Shown here piece by piece: positions 34,890 through 47,142 of a DNA stretch of 64,000 nt (positions are counted from its first letter, which is position 1; each line of letters begins with the position of its first letter). A program made the position numbers and the translations under genes. This DNA is from Cyathus striatus (lineage: Eukaryota > Basidiomycota > Agaricomycetes > Agaricales > Nidulariaceae), in NCBI GenBank assembly GCA_025738555.1, contig JAOVFP010000013.1, forward strand, positions 3,534,001 through 3,598,000, in the 5' to 3' direction. Below the pieces are notes generated by a model. The model was not told where the DNA came from, ran no database searches, and saw only the letters and a program-made list of their open reading frames with translations.

Positions 34890-36913
34890 CTACCGTCGTA
34901 CTAGTTCTTCATCGTCATCCTCCCCGATAACGTGGCTAGGGACGCTATCTGCATCGTTTGGCACGCGTGCATACCATTTCGACTGCGTTGGAGACATCTC
35001 GATGTTGACATCCGCAGGTGTATTTTGAACAGCATTGCGGCCAGTTGAAGTATACAAGTGAATGAGGAAGACAATGAATGTATACAACAAGAATGAAACA
35101 CTGATGAATCGCACGCATGAGCTCCACCTAGAGAGGAGTACTAGAGACGAACCTGAACATGATGAGTGCGTAAGTTACATGATCCATTCCATTTTCATGA
35201 ACGTATTGAAGTTCTTCATCCGTAGCGGACATGAAGAGCAATCCAGCTGAAACGAGGAGCTATAAAAATCCGAGTAAATATAATGTTGCATGAAGAGAGT
35301 ACAGGCGTATTTACGAAGGGCGTTAAATGGCGGAATACCCTAGAAGCCGCGGCTTTGGTACTCGAGCCCGATTGTTGAGGTGCTACACCGTCAGCAAGGG
35401 TATGTTCGCTGCGGCCATCATCATCGGCAGCTTCAGGCGAGAATCTCGGGACAAAGAAACATATTTCGATGATCCGGGTAAGACCAGCCAACATGAGTGT
35501 GTTGCCGAATAAAGCATGGATCTAAGCGCGTTTGAATGAGAACGATTCGCCACGTTAGAGAAAACATACCTTCGTTGAAATTGCAAGAGCTTGAGCGTGT
35601 TCTGACATTCCCCACCCGGTCAGGATTACACTATTTTTTAATTAGTTCCAAAACTTCGGCAGACATGATTGTACACAGACATCAATGAGGGAACAACGTT
35701 ACGCTAATAATTAAGTTTTAGAAAGCGTGGTAAACAACAGACGATCTGATACTAACCTGATTGTTGCGTGAAAGAAGATACCAAGAATACCTCCTGCCCA
35801 CCCTAGAAACGAGGAGGGTCAATATACCTATAAAGTGTTTGACGATTGAAATCTGCATACATAGGACACCCATGATACTAATTATTGTTGTCATTGGTAG
35901 GAGTATCGATGCAAGGAGAATCTTACTTACGTGTGTTGCATGTCCTTGACGGACCATTCGCCGCCATGATGTTCAGTGAATGTATTCACTAAAAACATGT
36001 AAGGACCCACTGAGTGGATTTTTTTAGGTTACAGAAGCTTACCAATACCCTACAATGCACAAAGTTCGACACATCAAACATATGAAACTTATACGGCCAC
36101 TTACCCAAAGCATAATAACCCTATGAAATGATTAGCATCGTCACGAGGGGAACGTTAGTAACACTAACCATGAATCCCACCATTCCGGACTACGACCGCT
36201 TCGGCGCACCCAAGCCTCTCCAACGAGGAACATGATGGCCATAATGACTGCATACGCGATAAAGCCACTTCCCATGATATAGTGAGCGAGGCATTGCCCT
36301 TTTGAAACACTTAAAAATTAATCAGTCTTGTATAATAAACAATTCACATACCAAGAGCACCACCACGACAGTATCCTCTGAAAGTGAGAACACCAAAGAT
36401 CATTTGTGTCCATCCAAGGATTGGGTATATCTTCCCCACAATACCATGAGCAATGACTGCGTAAGGCCGTATTGACTTTTCATGTATGTGGAGCTTTAGG
36501 TAGATTCCCAGTACTAGTTGGGCGATGATTGGAATAAATAGTATCGAAGCATAAGATCCGTGGACAGAAGAAGGGAATTGGCGTCCTTTGTGAGAGTGAC
36601 CTAGTATGTATCCGCCGAAAGTTAAGGCAAACCCGTTGCCTGAGAGGTGATTGAATGTAAGAAAAAAGCAACGGAGGTTTGGATGGTCGCGTACTTGAAG
36701 AGGAACATGCCATCTACTGCGAGTTATGCCCAACACCATTCCAATTGGAAAAAGGACACCCCAGACAGCGGCCTGTAAAGCCATATGTATCCAAAGAATA
36801 GCATCTACGGGTGCATGCACTTGTTCTTCAGAAAGCTGGTCATGATGTTCATGGGCAAGTACAAGAAGAGAAAGAGACAGAAAACAGAGAAGACGAAGGT
36901 GGGTGGACGACAT
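34890..36913 (-). CDS. YTP1: Ytp1-like integral membrane protein
   Basis: The protein starts '[20 protein letters not shown]', a signal peptide followed by His/Glu residues, and continues with hydrophobic helices. Conserved blocks are '[20 protein letters not shown]', '[19 protein letters not shown]', '[17 protein letters not shown]', '[18 protein letters not shown]' and '[12 protein letters not shown]'. These and the paired His residues match the fungal Ytp1 family, whose N-terminal half resembles cytochrome b561/DOMON-linked membrane domains. The function is not established beyond mitochondrial/respiratory association in yeast. Many short exons follow the large first one (36913 to about 36350). 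The end is hydrophilic and acidic ('[11 protein letters not shown]'). The exact middle exons (35220-36100) were not all resolved. Confidence 0.82.
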
Positions 36914-37361
36914 TAGAGGTATAGGATCCAAGGAGATCAGAGAAATATTGGGTATGAAAATGAACTGAAGCTGAAGGCTTTCGCCTGTGGTGAGCGCTCT
37001 GAAAGAGGGAGTGACCACTGACAAACTCGTTCCCCGCGTGGAACATAGCGACATGACGTCAGCTGAATTACTCAACAACACAAGCATCGAGGATCATCGA
37101 CATCCGACGGCAATGGAAGGACAACTAAGTGTACTTCACTTCATCAACTTGGTGAACGTGTAACTTTAAGAATGTACATTTGCTTCAGTCTTTTCTTCCA
37201 CAGAAGTGAGATAAACTAGACAAAGCGCATTGATGCTAAAAATGATAAATGCGCTTAATTTTGGCAATTTTCTTGCTGATTTTGATAAGATTGTGGCCGT
37301 ATATGGGCAACGGAAGATCGAGTGACACGACACGGGACGGAACAGAAGTGTTCAAAATTCA
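36914..37361. promoter_or_regulatory. Divergent promoter region of YTP1-like and tRNase Z genes
   Basis: The two genes are transcribed away from each other from this 450-bp region. It contains C/T-rich tracts, several GCGC sites and no open frame. No specific factor site can be named with confidence. Confidence 0.5.
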
Positions 37362-40300
37362 TTGGGTGTCCAAGTCAAAGCAAGGAGTCGTCAGCGCATG
37401 CGCCTTTTAAGAGCGACTGGGGCCCTTCTTCGTTCTCCCCCTTCATCTCGTTCTCCCCCCCGCTTTTACAGTATAAAATCCGAGTCCGACCGAAACTCTG
37501 GCTCCTCTATGATCTGGTCTGCTTCCGTTCTTAGCTCTGTCACCTCTGATACAGAACCTACTGTTGTTATCAACTTCGACAATGCTAAATACATTTTCAA
37601 CACTGGCGAAAATACCAACCGCGCATTCTTGCAGAGCAGGCTTAGCTGGAAACGATGTCGCGGGGTCTTCTTTACGCAAAATGACGCGAAGCGAACCAGT
37701 GGACTGACCGGTGCCACCCTACTCGCATTCTATTTGCGTTATGTCTGACTACTTTGTTCCAGGTCTCATGATGTCTCTAGCTGACGCGAGCTCGAGGCGA
37801 TTGGATATAGTCGGCCCCCCTGGAGTAACCCATCTTGTAGCTGCCTCGCGTTTATATACTTTCAGGTAGGTTCTGTTCGCATTTTTATTAATGCATTTGT
37901 TTCTAATGTCACTCCAGGGATTCCATGACCGTAAATCCCTATAGAGATAGATTGTTCCTCATCGACAAATCCAGAACCAGAATCCATATACAAGGACGAT
38001 AACGTCATGGTTTATGCGATACCTATTAATCCAAGTCTGAAGTCGGGCAAAACAAATTCGGATACTTCGATGGATACCGACGCTGCAGATGTATCGCTGG
38101 ATGCATCATTGAAGCGCAAGCGTGACCCATCCCCTGATCAGCCTCAGAAGCGAAGATTGGTCGAGCCAGATGTTTCGCTTGAAGAGTTAATGAGAAACCG
38201 GAATTTACGCCAGAGACTTTGGAAGGCAAACACGCGGAGGATTGGAGGAAACGAATGGTGTCTGTTATGTTTCCTTCCACCAACATCAAACCGTTTAACC
38301 CACCAACGGAGAAAAAGGGAAAGAAAGGTCAGAAGAAGAATGCGAAGGGAGGCAATGTCGATCCTCCAGGTCAGTTTTTTTTATTCCTTTCGCTTTCCAT
38401 TTGTTCGCCTCTTACTGCGCCTTACGCAGCTCTCACGCCAACGCCAACGCCAACGTCAACTTGCGAGTTGACCAACAACAAAGGCGGACAGCTTGATAGT
38501 GCTTCTCTCTTGCCCATCGACAAAAGCGGACAGCTTGATGACTACCGAAGGGCTCGTGCTTCGCTTCCTACTGGATATCATAAGCAGCTTCCAAAGTTTA
38601 CCTGGGATGAAGGTCCCTTTGGACCTCGGACAACTTTTGCGTACGTTATTTTTGGACCCCGTATACGGGGGAAGTTCAACGTTCCGAAAGCTGTGGAACT
38701 CGGTGTGTTTGGTCGGGACCGGGCAAGACTAATCCGAGGGCAGACAGTAATCGTCAAGGTCAAGGAGGGCGATAAAGTTGTCGGTGAACGGGAAGTAAAG
38801 CCAGAGGAATGCATGGAACCAAATGAACCCCCAGCAGTATGTTTTACCTTTTTCCGCACTTACTATTCGTACTAATCATATTCATTCAGGTCGTTATAGT
38901 CCTTGATGTGTCTACCCCAGATCATATTCCTTCCGTCGTTTCCTCATTTACTGAACATCCCTTTTTCCGGCGTTGCACTTCATCGCAACCGGAGGATATA
39001 GCTGATTGCAACGTACGAACTGTCTTCCACTTGTGTGGAAAAGGTGTTCTCGAAGATGAAAGATATATCAAGTTCATAAACAGCTTTAATGACAATGTAC
39101 ATGTAAGTTTCCATCGTTCTTAATTTGCATGCCGTACTAATCAATTCATAGCATATGATTTCTTCTAAAGAGCATACTCCCGATTACTTGACTTTCACGA
39201 GCTCTGGATACAGCCAGCTTCGCCTGAATAAGCTTGATTCCGAAATGTTCCCTAAACCCGCGTATTCCCTAACAGCTAACAGAAATATTTCAGGTATGTT
39301 TAAATTTTAGCTTGAGCTGCTCAGATAAATATTCAGACTTGCTCCTAGATATCATAGGACTCCCAAGTAACTGCCATCTTATGGAGGCCAACATGATCGT
39401 CAAAGTTCGACCTGCTGGACAACCGCAAGTCGATCCTACGGGCACCGAAGCCGACCGCTTCCACCCTATTGTTAGAGGAGAGCAGAGTCTCACTCTTTCA
39501 GAAGGGGCTTTGCAACGCTTCGAGGTTGCTCGTGCGAATGTAGAAAGAGATATCAATGCAAACAAGTGGCCAGTGAAAAAGGGCGCCAACGTTGGCATTC
39601 TACCTCTTGGAACTGGCAGTGCGTTAGCCACAAAGTACCGTAACGGTATGTATTACATCTGTAAGATATATCTCCGATCTGACGCAGAAGAAAGTTTCTT
39701 CTACTCTCATTCAAATACCGGACTGGGGGAACATTCTTCTCGACGCTGGAGAAGGCACATGGGGACAACTTACTCGACACTTCGGAATGGAAGATACATA
39801 CAGTCCTAATGTCTGGCAGGTATTAAGAGACCTTAAATGCATCTTCGTCAGTCATATCCATGCAGACCATCATTTGGGTCTTGCCAAATTGTTGGCGATG
39901 CGTCGTACTGTGAGTTATTCTCTGATGCTACTTTCTTTCCACAGAAACTCATTATCTTGAAAGCTTGATCCTCCCCCTCCTGACCCACTGTACTTGGTCA
40001 CAATTCGCGCCGTACATCTTTATCTCCGGGAAATGTCAGATGTCATGGACCTTGGCATCGACGACCGTTCGAGGCGGGGCGTGATACCGATTATGACTGA
40101 AGCTCTTCACTGGAGAAAGCCTGAAGCATACAATACTGGGGGAATGTGGCAGGTTGGTGGCACAGAACCGTGGACGGACATACGCAGGTATGATATTTCA
40201 TTAATTATGCGTACGGAATATAATAAATGACCCTGCTGGTATAGGTCGAGACACCATGCTGCCGAGATGTGTGCTATACTGGGCTTGGTAAATTTCGGCA

Positions 40301-40911
40301 CTGTGGATGTGTATCATAAGACTCGTGCATATGGTGCTATCATCACTCATGATGACGGTGGCGGATAGTGTGAGTGGCCAACACTTATTTTATTGGTCAA
40401 GATTTTAACATTTATTGCAGATTCTCTGGTGATACCATGCCTACAGAGAACTTGGTTCACGCCGGCCGAGGCGCCACGGTTCTGATTCATGAAGCAACTA
40501 TGTGTGATGATCAGGAGGAGATGGCAAAACGGAAAGCCCATAGTACATTCGGCCAGGCAGTTGGCATTGGACGGAGGTACGTATGGTTTCTTGGATACAA
40601 GATATAGTCATTGATACACTTTCACTAGGATGGGTGCTGAGAATATATTGCTTACACATTTCTCTGCTCGATACCCTAAATTACCGCCTTCCATGGTCAA
40701 TAGTGTCGGTGATATTGAATCGTTTAGAGAGGGTCCAATACTTGCACTTGCCTATGACCACGCGAGGTTGACGATTGGTAACATGTGGAAGTTGGGTTAT
40801 TACCTCCCTGCTCTGGAGAAGACCGTCGAGGACACTGCAGAAGAGCAGGGCGACGCGGAAGAACTTGCTGCTGCTGCTGATCTTGTGCCAAACTCTATTG
40901 ATATGGCGTAG
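37362..40911 (+). CDS. TRZ1: Long-form tRNase Z (3' tRNA-processing endonuclease), with two apparent frameshifts
   Basis: The enzyme removes 3' trailers from pre-tRNAs in nucleus and mitochondria; the Arg-rich N-terminus ('MRLLRATGALLRSPPSSRSP', from 37398) looks like a mitochondrial signal. The N-terminal non-catalytic half has 'NFDNAKYIFNTGENTNRAFL', 'GVFFTQNDAKRTSGLTG' and 'IYKDDNVMVYAIPI'. The C-terminal half carries 'GSALATKYRN' (PxKxRN-like loop), 'VSHIHADHHLGLAKLL' (HxHxDH zinc motif), 'FSGDTMPTENLV', 'LIHEATMCDDQEE' and 'LLTHFSARYPK'. About ten short introns are present. The frame must shift twice: near 37945 (after 'MTVNPY', to 'EIDCSSSTNPEPES') and near 38205 (a T is missing in the TTT of 'NRNFTPETLEG'). 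As this gene is normally single and essential, assembly errors are the simplest reason. Confidence 0.85.
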
Positions 40912-41046
40912 ATTATATTACATAGTTATAAACAAAAGTATTATTATCTTGACAATATTGCTGATACTTACTGCTGTCGTATAGTACATATAGGAATAGT
41001 ATTTTTCGTCGTAAGCTGAAACCAAACGTCATTCAATAGTATAATA

Positions 41047-44000
41047 TCAAACTTCCGCGCGCAAGTCTTCCAGAAACTTAACGACTTCGATTGCCACTTC
41101 GCTGTGTTCGCTCTCCTCCATTTTGCTGTTAGCGCTGAGTACAGCGTACATGCCAACGAAATCGCGTGCTTGATCAATAAGCATGTTCAGTTTTGCGCGG
41201 TCTTCAGTTTCTCGAATTTGTCGTGAGTTCGGTGTTATGTCATCTAACAGCCGAGGCAACGCTGAAAGAACCGCAACCTGATTCTGCTTGCTACTGCGCA
41301 TAAGCAAGCCGAACAAAATGGAAAGGTGGCCGCGAAGATAGGCTGCATCGACTTCACCGGGACTTATCTCTGGTTGGGGAGACACATATTCTGAAACAAC
41401 AGGCTCTGCCTTGATAGGGGAACTGGGAGAACCAGAAGAAAGCTGCAGCCTATATAACCGACCAAGGATATCAATGAGGTTGATGGGGTTCGAGCATGTG
41501 CATGACCGGACACAGGCACGCTTGCGGAGAATGCAGGTTGGATCCATGCGAGTTTCTCGCAGTGTATCTGTGCATCCTGATACTACCTGAACTAAGTTTG
41601 TCAAAAGACCCAACGCAAGGCACAACCTATCAAGTGCTTGTATATATTCTTCTCCTCTTTCATTGTGTGCTTCATGTAACTTTTCATCTTCGTCGTCACG
41701 GTCCTCTTTCTTCAACTTGACGTCATGTTCTTCCTTTATTACCTTTTCCCTTCCACTCATCCCCGCAGCAGCAGTGATAATCCTCATGACCCACCCGATG
41801 GCATATTCGTTCTCCAACACTTTCTTGCCCCACTTCTCATTAGAATGCGTCAAGCTGACAAGCACTCTCAGCGCAAACTCTAAACACTTCCCGGCTGATT
41901 CACACCCTGCATCTGTATCGCCACCTGCGGCTTGAATCTTTAGCTCGGCACAGATGCCTAAGGCAACTAATTCCCGAACGAGCCATTCCTCCCTTGCCTT
42001 ATCCAACTCCTGCTCGATTTGCGCTTCGTAGTCTAGCTCAGAGGAATTGATTACATCTGCTTGGCCTTGACTTTGGCTTTCTGTGAGACTATGTTCATCA
42101 TCCCATTGCTTAAGAAGATATGTATCCAAAAGTCGGAGGTGGAAATGAATGTTTTCGTATGGCACTCGAGAAGAAGCGTCTTTCCATATGAGGTAGAGGG
42201 ATGAAGCCAAAGAGGCCGGGCTTTTGTTTACGCTGGACGAAGAAGAAATGGCTGTTCGTAAGGAGGTGAGAAGAGAAGTCAAGTGCGATTTGTGGAGTAG
42301 CGACGGAGGCAAACTCTGAAGTGCATACACAAGGAGGAGAGTAGTAGATATCTATGATACAACCAACTGGTCAGTATGCCTTTAAACATAACCGAGAACC
42401 GAGACGCGCACGGGGGTATCTTCTACAAAGATGTTGGATTTGCTTGAGATTAAACTATATATTGCAGCTAACTGAAGAAAAAACGGCTCGAATTAGAAGC
42501 CACTTAATCAATCAATCAACATATACTTACTGTAATCTTGTCCTTCTTCCCGATGCCGGCTTTCCTAAGTTCAGCATCTCCCAGGTCTGTCCCTGGCGTG
42601 ACTAGGATCAAAGGGTCTGAGATGCGAAAGGAATCTAATAGAGTAAACAGAGTATCAACAAAAGACAGAGGCGGGGATTGTGTCTGAACATCGGAAGCTT
42701 TCCCTCTCTTTCGATTCTTCGTGAAGGGGGAATGTGTTTCTACACTGGGAGAAGGGGAGGGTGAAGATGCACGTTGCGCAAGTTCAGCGAGGGAAGATGA
42801 TTGTCGCGCGACCAGAGCTGCCAGGAATGCAAGAAGGATATCGAGAAGCTAGGCGTCGCGTTAACATCTGCATACTACGGTAAGTAGACGAACGCCAACC
42901 TTATCTTCCCCTCTTCCGGCGCCTGCTTCAATAAAGACATCCCATGTTCTTCCAAGGAAATCCGCAGCTCTCGCTTTCCGCGCAAAATCAGGATCACAAA
43001 GCTTAGTTGTTATCTCTTGAGCACTAATAGAAGGTTTAAGTAACGCAGATAGTTAGCCAGTCCGAATCAGACTGACCTTGCTCTACGCAATCCAATAGCA
43101 CCACTTCTTGCCATACCTTCGAATAGGTATCCAACTTCGTCCAGAAATCTTCGCGATTCTCCTTTACTTCTTAGTTCAGTAATACTTTTCAATGGGTTCA
43201 TCATTCCGTTAGGAAGCGGGACGGGCGGAGGTCGCTGTCTTTCTTTTCCTTTCCCTTTTGGCGAGGGAGAGGTAGACACTGGATATGGGTCATCCTCTGA
43301 GTTGTCCACACCCCATCTTGCGCGGAGAGAGGAATAAGATTCCCGCGTCAGGAAGTCGTCGTCGTCATCGTCGTCCAGCATAGTTTGTGATTGCGACTGG
43401 CTTTCATTGATGGAAGTAGTTGTTGATAATGATAAGGAAGAAACAGGCATAGACACCAGGAATGAACGAGACGTTCCCGCGTATGTTCGCGTTGTATTCT
43501 TACTTGAAACAAGAACGGGGGTCGGTACCACAGGGATCGCAGAAGAATCTTCATTTGCCTCGGTAGTTAAAGGTTGGGCGGATGAAATAGTTTGCAGATG
43601 TTGAAGGGGGTGGGTATCCATAAATGGAAGTGAAGAAGTTCGGTGTTCAAGGTGAATATCGGTTGTTAGCTGATTGTCAATAACGGGCTCTGTCTTGGAC
43701 CGTGAAAGCATGCGTTTGGCCAGTTTCATAGTCGACTTTCGAGATATTGTGTTGGGAGAGGCGGAGGGTGTCACAGATGCAAAAATTTGCGATAGATCTC
43801 GCGCCTGCTTCTTCGGAGTGACGACTGCGGGGGAAGGGGACATAAGCTCTGGGGTGGCGGAACGCTGTTTCGACGAATGCTTTCGTGGAGTACCATATGT
43901 TACTTTCACGGAGGGCTTTATGTGTGAAGGCGAACCACCTTCTGAGTTATTTTCTAGATTTGGAGTTGTGAATCGTGTCGGTACTATTGAAAGAGGCAAG

Positions 44001-44152
44001 TCATTGTCGACCGACATCTTTCGCCTTTTCCTGCCTGTTTCTGAATGGGGTGTAAGGTCTTCTTCGTCTGAGCTTAGACGTTTCTCTGGGGTAAGCCTAC
44101 GCTTTAGATTGCTTCGTTTGCTGTATGTTCTAGAGGTATAAGTAGCAGGCAT
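41047..44152 (-). CDS. WPL1: WAPL-like cohesin release factor
   Basis: WAPL with Pds5 opens the cohesin ring and removes it from chromatin. Exon 1 (44152 to about 43077) holds the start 'MPATYTSRTYSKRS', a long Ser/Thr/Pro-rich disordered part with basic clusters, and the opening of the conserved WAPL domain: 'SITELRSKGESRRFLDEVGY' and 'LFEGMARSGAIGLRRAR'. The domain goes on in the next exons ('EITTKLCDPDFARKARAADF', 'LGRTWDVFIEAGAGR', 'FRISDPLILVTPGTDLGD'). It ends in the large last exon (about 42360-41047) with helical repeats such as 'LCLALGLLTNLVQVVSGC' and 'GHLSILFGLLMRSSKQNQ'. The length (about 860 residues) fits fungal WAPL. It is divergent from the Bir1 gene and converges on the tRNase Z gene with only about 135 bp between the stops. 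Confidence 0.88.
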
Positions 44153-44349
44153 AGTTGCAGAAGTAAGTACTTAGAAGTTAGTATGTTGACAGTAGTTACA
44201 GTGCAGCAACTCTGATCTGCTCCAGGCGCGAACTGTCGTGACTCTGCACGTGATGCCATCGTCGCGCTATGGTGTCACGATTTCAACAAGCTTCAACCAA
44301 TAATTCACCGGCTGATCTCTAGCCTTCGTCAAGCCTCCGTATTCTCGTT
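44153..44349. promoter_or_regulatory. Shared divergent promoter of WAPL and Bir1
   Basis: Only 197 bp separate the two start codons. The region has GGCGCGAA (44225-44232), which resembles an E2F/SBF-MBF type cell-cycle site, and CACGTG (44247-44252), an E-box. Both could place the genes under G1/S control. The factor assignment is an inference from motif similarity. Confidence 0.5.
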
Positions 44350-47142
44350 TTGTTCATGGAATCTCTTCAAGGACGTGTCGAATCTTTCTCCAAGTCAAAA
44401 AGACTCAAGAACCCCTCTAAACAGTCTGCTTCGGTCACCGTAAAATGGCCTCACCCGAAATCATTCAAAGCAACCCCAGATACACTCGCAGAGGCAGGAT
44501 TCTATTATAACCCTAGCTACGACGGCCGTGATAACGCGACATGTTATATGTGTGGGAAGGATATTGAAGATTGGGAATCAGACGACGATCCATTCGATAT
44601 ACATTGGGACAAGTGCGGTTGGACCTGTGGATGGGCTGCTGCGCGATGCGCGCTGAGGGAGGACATGGATCAATTTGGAAGGTTCGTACTTCTTTACCTA
44701 TTATTATGAATCTATAGAAACATGCCGTATGTGATAGGTTTGTGTTTCACGAAAAGGAGCGCGTTCCTACATCCAAGCCAATGGAAAAAGCAAGGTTGGA
44801 AACGTACTCTGTTGGAGACGGTTGGAAGCATGACCGGACTAAAAACCATGGATCCAACTCGAAAAAGGTAACTAAGTATTGTTACTCCACCGGGACCATT
44901 AAGTTGTTAATATCGATAATGAAGATGGCACAAGCAGGCTTTGTATATACCCCCCAGTACGCGGGAGACGACCTTGCAACCTGCCTATACTGCAATGTCT
45001 CCCTCAGCGGCTGGGAACCTGAAGATGATCCTATGTGCGACCGTTCTGAATCTTTTTATTTTCTCATTCTAATGCCTATTATGCAGGGAAGAACACAAGA
45101 AACGCGAAACTCGCACAGGCAGCACCTGTCCTTTCCTCGTCCTTGTGGCTGGTGGCTCCGAGAAACCTCCTAAACAAGCAACTAAACCTCCCTCACGCAC
45201 TGCAAGCAAGTCAAAGCACCAAGACATTGTTCTACCGACCAAAATACACGATGGAGATCCTGATGGAGATGGAGCATCGGATTCTGCGGCATCATCTGTT
45301 CCTGCATCTGTTAAGGGTGGGAAGGGAAGGAAGGGGCGCTCCACCTCGAAGGCTCGCGACTCTAGCGCAAAAGGAACTCGCCTAGGTCGGAGTACAAGCA
45401 AAAAGAAGGAGAGCGATGAAGAAGTGGAGGAGCAAGAGGTCGAAGAGGCACCCAAGAAACGCGGTCGTGCGCAATCCAAATCTGCTGCACGTTCTGTCTC
45501 TTCTAAGTTTTTAGAGGAAGAAGTGGAAGAAGCCCCTGCACCAACAAGAAAGCGCACTGCTCGATCTAAGTCAGCTGCGCGCTCTGTGCCTCAGTCAGAG
45601 GATGAAGTGGAAGAGGTCGCTCCGCCAACGAAGAAACGTGCTCCTTCACGCGCCCGCACGAAGTCGGCTGCACGCTCCGTACCTCAGTCAGAAGATGAGG
45701 TAGAAGCTCCGCGGCCGACGAGAAAGCGCGCTCCTTCACGTGCCCCGTCGAAGTCGGTCGCCCGTTCCGTGCCACAGTCAGAGGATGAAGCAGAGGAAGC
45801 TCCCCCGCCGACAAGGAAACGTGCTACTTCGCGTGTCCCGTCGAAATCTATTGCACGCTCTATGCCTCAGTCGGAGGATGACGTGGAAGAAGCTCCACCG
45901 CCGACCAAGAAGCGCGCCCCTTCACGCGCCGGATCAAAGTCGGCTGCGCGCTCTGTGCCTCAGTCAGAAGATGATGCTCCTACACACGGACGTAAACCAT
46001 CTAGTTCCAGAGCGAAATCAAAGGCTCTAGAATCAGAAGCTGAAGTAGAAGAAAATTTGATTCCGCGCAAACCGTCTCGCTCAAGGTCAAAGGCTACAAC
46101 TTCAGAGAGCGAAAGTGATATGGACGTTGTTCCCAGAAAATCCAGTCGTAACACGAAGCCTCGTCCGACTGTTGTCATGGAAGAGGACGAATCACAGGAG
46201 GAACCACCTAAGAAGAAACCACTCACTAAAACACGTTCAAAGGCTAAGGTCATTGACTCAGAAATCGAAATGGAGCACTTGAATCCTGTAACAGTTACTA
46301 ATGGCAAACCACCGTCAAAGCCATCCTCGAGATCGAAGGCAAAATTGGCTCCTGTTCCCGTGGAAGATGAGTCAGAACGGAGTGAATCACCTGTCGAGGA
46401 CGAAGTTACAGATATTGAACCTGCTCCGTTGAGGAGAAAGTCATCAACGTCTGCGCCTCCTAGACCTATTGTGCCCGAAGAAGAGAATGAATATCATGAT
46501 GTAACTATGCACGACCTTCAGGATATTCAACAAGTTCTATCTACCCCTCCTCGGCCCGCAGCCTCCTTGCATTCTGACCGTGACATTAATCTGGTACCTT
46601 CATCCGCAGTTGCTAATGCCGCTATTTCCCAACCTTCAAGCACTGGCCGTTCTTCATCTGCCGCAATACCTCAAGAACTTGCTATGGTGAAAGAAAAGTT
46701 ACCAATTCATGCGCCTCCTACACCTCTTCAGGCCGAAGAAGATAAAGAAGATCGAGATGTTGCTGATGTAATAATGCATGAAGATCAGGATACTCAGCTA
46801 GTTCCATCTACTCCCCCTCGGCCTACAGCACCCATACGTCACGATCACGCAATTAACCCATTTTCTTCAGGGCCAAACACAGTACTAATACAATCTTCAA
46901 CTGCAAGTCAATCTTCAGCTACGGCAGAGCCTATGGAACAACCCATAATACCCCCACTTTCTAAGCTTCCATTTACACCTCTTCATGCACTTACTGATGC
47001 AGAAATGGATATGACAGTAGAAGAGTGGATACGATACCAGATGGAAGTTGAGTATGATAAGTTTCGACGGGATGGGGAGCGAGAATTAGTGAGATTCAGG
47101 AAGAAGGCGGACGAGGTCCGGAAGATCATAGAAGGGTTGTAG
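44350..47142 (+). CDS. BIR1: Bir1/survivin-like BIR-domain protein, chromosomal passenger complex subunit
   Basis: Bir1 links Aurora kinase and INCENP to centromeres. The start is the ATG at 44350 or 44356 ('MESLQGRVESFSKSKRLKNP'). The first BIR domain has 'FKATPDTLAEAGFYYNPSYD', 'ATCYMCGKDIEDWESDDDP' and a His/Cys zinc site. The second has 'MAQAGFVYTPQYAGDDLATC', 'LYCNVSLSGWEPEDDPM' and ends in '...GSTCPFLVLVAGG'. Two BIR domains, as in S. pombe Bir1/Cut17, fit fungi. The large last exon (from about 45089) encodes a 650-residue basic/acidic tail with about five copies of a ~31-residue unit ('SAARSVPQSEDEVEE', 'PPPTKKRAPSRA'), likely kinase targets. It ends with the conserved helix 'MTVEEWIRYQMEVEYDKFRR', the segment that in this family contacts partners. 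Three introns (about 44682-44737, 44878 to about 44925, and 45034-45088) restore the frame. Confidence 0.9.

Noticed and set aside
45069..46307. Minus-strand frames of 82-162 codons
   Set aside because: They are shadows of the Bir1 repeat tail.
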